This document shows, one piece after another, positions 62,319 to 64,000 of a stretch of 64,000 nt of DNA (its first letter is position 1; every line of letters starts with the position of its first letter). The DNA comes from an uncultured Prevotellaceae bacterium. Its GTDB lineage: Bacteria > Bacteroidota > Bacteroidia > Bacteroidales > Bacteroidaceae. The notes under the pieces are model-generated. The model did not search any database and was not told where the DNA came from. It was given only the letters and a program-made list of their open reading frames with translations. The stretch lies in assembly GCA_900316685.1 (NCBI GenBank), contig ONDS01000003.1, positions 1 to 64,000 of the forward strand, written 5' to 3'. A program made the position numbers and the translations under genes.

Positions 62319-64000
62319 TCACCTACGGATGAGCGTGGAGCCCTTGATGGAGGCATCCTCAGTGGTCAGTTGCACGGCATAGACGCCCTTCGGCAACGAA
62401 TGCAGGTCTACCTGCGCCCGCTCCTGTCCGCTGTCGACGACGGTGGACAGCACCTTCACCCCCGAGGTGGCGAACAACGCCACCTGCACCTGATGGGCAG
62501 GTGGTGAATTGAAGGAGATGGTGAGCAGTCCCTCGTGCGACACGTCGAACCGCGCCTCTCGTGGTTGGTAGGAGTCGATTTCCTCTATGCCGGTGAGCGA
62601 AAGCACATCCAGCAACCCCTTATACACATCTATCTCGCCGTAGCCATCCTTGTTGTTGGGATAGTCGGCCGAGGGGTCGATATGGCGCGATGTGCGTTGG
62701 AGCACCCCTTTCACATCGTCGGGAGTGAGCCAAGGTTGCGCCTGCAACCAGAGCGCGATAGCCCCCGCCACGATGGGTGTGGCCATTGAGGTGCCCGTGT
62801 CGGCGCCCCAAGGATAACGTCTCCCGTTGCTTTCCGTGAAGTGCACGATATCGTCAGGATCGTTATTCTCATAGTAATAGCTGCTATACGAAGACATCAC
62901 GAAAGAGCCCGGAGCCATCACATCAGGCTTGACCCTTCCATCGAAGGTAGGCCCTATCGACGAATACTCGGCTCGTGCTCCCTTGCCCGGACCTATGGTG
63001 GTCTGCGGATATGTCTTGCTCTCCCCTCTCCAGTTGACATACGATGACCGTTGGGTGGTGGCTCCCACGCAGATGACGTTGGGTGCGCTACCCGGCGAAT
63101 GGATGCTGTAGACGCCTTTTTGCAGTCCAGTCATATCATACCATGTATGCAGGTAGCCGCTCCCTTTGTAATAATCCACTTCGGCACCCTCTCCCAGCAG
63201 TTCAATGGTGATATTCTCCACATCGCCCAGATACACCTTGACGGAGTCGCCCGGGTGTTCGGGATCGGGCATCTTCGCCACTGTAGAGATATACCCTTCG
63301 AGCACCTTTTCCGCCTCGTTGTAGCAATTGGGATAAGCCCTCACCGAGAGGTAATACGGCAGTTTGTCGGTTGTCAGCGTGTCGTTCCATTGCTGGTCGG
63401 GCGCCCCCATCACCTGATCGAGAGAAAACTCCTTGACGGCCACCACCGCCCCTTCGTCGTAGACGGTCATGCGCATGGAGAATGGCTGTTCGCTTTTCGC
63501 CGTGAAGGAAGCCGTGGTGCCGCTCGCCCTGACCCTGGCTCCCGCCCGCGGTTCATCTTTCGCCTTGTGGATGTAGGTCATGAAATGGCCGGTGTTGCCC
63601 GCCGAGGCCACCATGATATGCCCAGGCCCGAGCAATTGGTCGATATAGGAATAATAGAGGATATCGTCGCCCCTGAAATCCTGTCCGCTGCCCTCGCTGA
63701 ACGACACCACGCAGGGCAGTCCGCACTCGTCGGCATAGTCGAAGATATACTTGAATCCGAGCGCATCGGTGGCATAGGTATATTTGTAATAATCATCCGG
63801 GTTGATGAACTCCGCATCTTCGGTCACGGCATTGGCCACGATGCAGATATCGCTCTCGTAGGCCATGCCCCGATAGGGAGTGTCGGCACCGCTTCCCGCC
63901 AAAGTACCGAGGGTATGTGTGCCATGGGTCATGATCACGCCGTCGCGCGAGTGGCCCAATGCGCGTATGGCCTCCTCGCCTTGGTAGTCAGCCCCCACAT
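62319..64000 (-). CDS. Subtilisin-like serine protease (S8), partial, T9SS-type tail
   Basis: The frame runs off the window end, so the N-terminus and probably the catalytic Asp are missing. The catalytic His is in TMTHGTHTLGTLAG (HGTH), the oxyanion Asn region is SAGNTGHF, and the nucleophile Ser is in GTSMATPIVAGAIALW. A jelly-roll-like insert separates His and Ser. The last ~75 residues (FDVSHEGLLTISF, VKVLSTVVDSG, LPKGVYAVQLTTED, STLIRR) look like a Por/T9SS type A sorting domain. Probably an exported surface or secreted protease. Confidence 0.88.
   Translation of the reverse strand, partial: VGADYQGEEAIRALGHSRDGVIMTHGTHTLGTLAGSGADTPYRGMAYESDICIVANAVTEDAEFINPDDYYKYTYATDALGFKYIFDYADECGLPCVVSFSEGSGQDFRGDDILYYSYIDQLLGPGHIMVASAGNTGHFMTYIHKAKDEPRAGARVRASGTTASFTAKSEQPFSMRMTVYDEGAVVAVKEFSLDQVMGAPDQQWNDTLTTDKLPYYLSVRAYPNCYNEAEKVLEGYISTVAKMPDPEHPGDSVKVYLGDVENITIELLGEGAEVDYYKGSGYLHTWYDMTGLQKGVYSIHSPGSAPNVICVGATTQRSSYVNWRGESKTYPQTTIGPGKGARAEYSSIGPTFDGRVKPDVMAPGSFVMSSYSSYYYENNDPDDIVHFTESNGRRYPWGADTGTSMATPIVAGAIALWLQAQPWLTPDDVKGVLQRTSRHIDPSADYPNNKDGYGEIDVYKGLLDVLSLTGIEEIDSYQPREARFDVSHEGLLTISFNSPPAHQVQVALFATSGVKVLSTVVDSGQERAQVDLHSLPKGVYAVQLTTEDASIKGSTLIRR

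Overview
The window is chromosomal DNA from a Bacteroidales bacterium, most likely a relatively GC-rich member of the Prevotellaceae. Evidence: SusC/SusD pair, GldH, RicT, DUF4468, DUF4421 and DUF4302 proteins, a Nudix-fold AraR regulator, Por/T9SS-like C-terminal tails, and many promoters of the Bacteroidetes type (TTTG at -33, 19-20 bp, TAnnTTTG at -7). No insertion sequence, phage, plasmid or CRISPR locus was seen. Most genes are housekeeping or sugar-catabolic.

Layout. 1-11.9 kb: DUF4468 protein, small membrane protein and putative porin; menA; HD hydrolase; RluA-type pseudouridine synthase divergent from a one-site-degenerate ABC-F ATPase; grpE-dnaJ; folC. 12-15.8 kb: galactose genes (mutarotase, FucP-family transporter, galactokinase) ending in a strong terminator. 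15.9-23.6 kb: arabinose operon (lipoprotein mutarotase, Na+/sugar symporter, AraR, araD, araA, araB) behind one leader with two palindromes that look like operators. 23.6-29 kb: DUF4421 protein, GH51 arabinofuranosidase, transketolase, rpiB. Together these release arabinose, import it, convert it to xylulose-5-P and feed the pentose phosphate pathway. 29.2-32.5 kb: large lipoprotein, possibly leukocidin-like, next to an AraC-type regulator, then a repeat-rich stretch with a gene remnant. 32.7-37.9 kb: secreted and membrane proteins, tRNA-Lys, AI-2E-family transporter, tdk, rsmI, coiled-coil lipoprotein. 38.2-48.2 kb: SusC/SusD locus with a zinc metallopeptidase, a DUF4302 lipoprotein and a large secreted protein. 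48.4-54.4 kb: xylE-like transporter, metF, holB, ricT, gldH. 54.6-61.1 kb (minus strand): purH(IMPCH only)-mreB-mreC-mreD-mrdA-rodA, the cell-elongation operon. 61.3-64 kb: repeat protein, small lipoprotein, and a subtilase cut by the window end.

The most unusual signal is between the genes. Many intergenic gaps carry short degenerate tandem arrays of 7-9 bp units (GAGGTGA, TTAAGAG, TTGAGTG, GAGTGAC, CTATAGAAR and others). The same unit families recur at distant sites in both orientations. In at least seven cases the array starts at the stop codon of the upstream gene, with the stop codon inside the first unit. A 63-bp promoter-bearing element is also shared by the ABC-F gene and metF, where part of it is tandemly duplicated.
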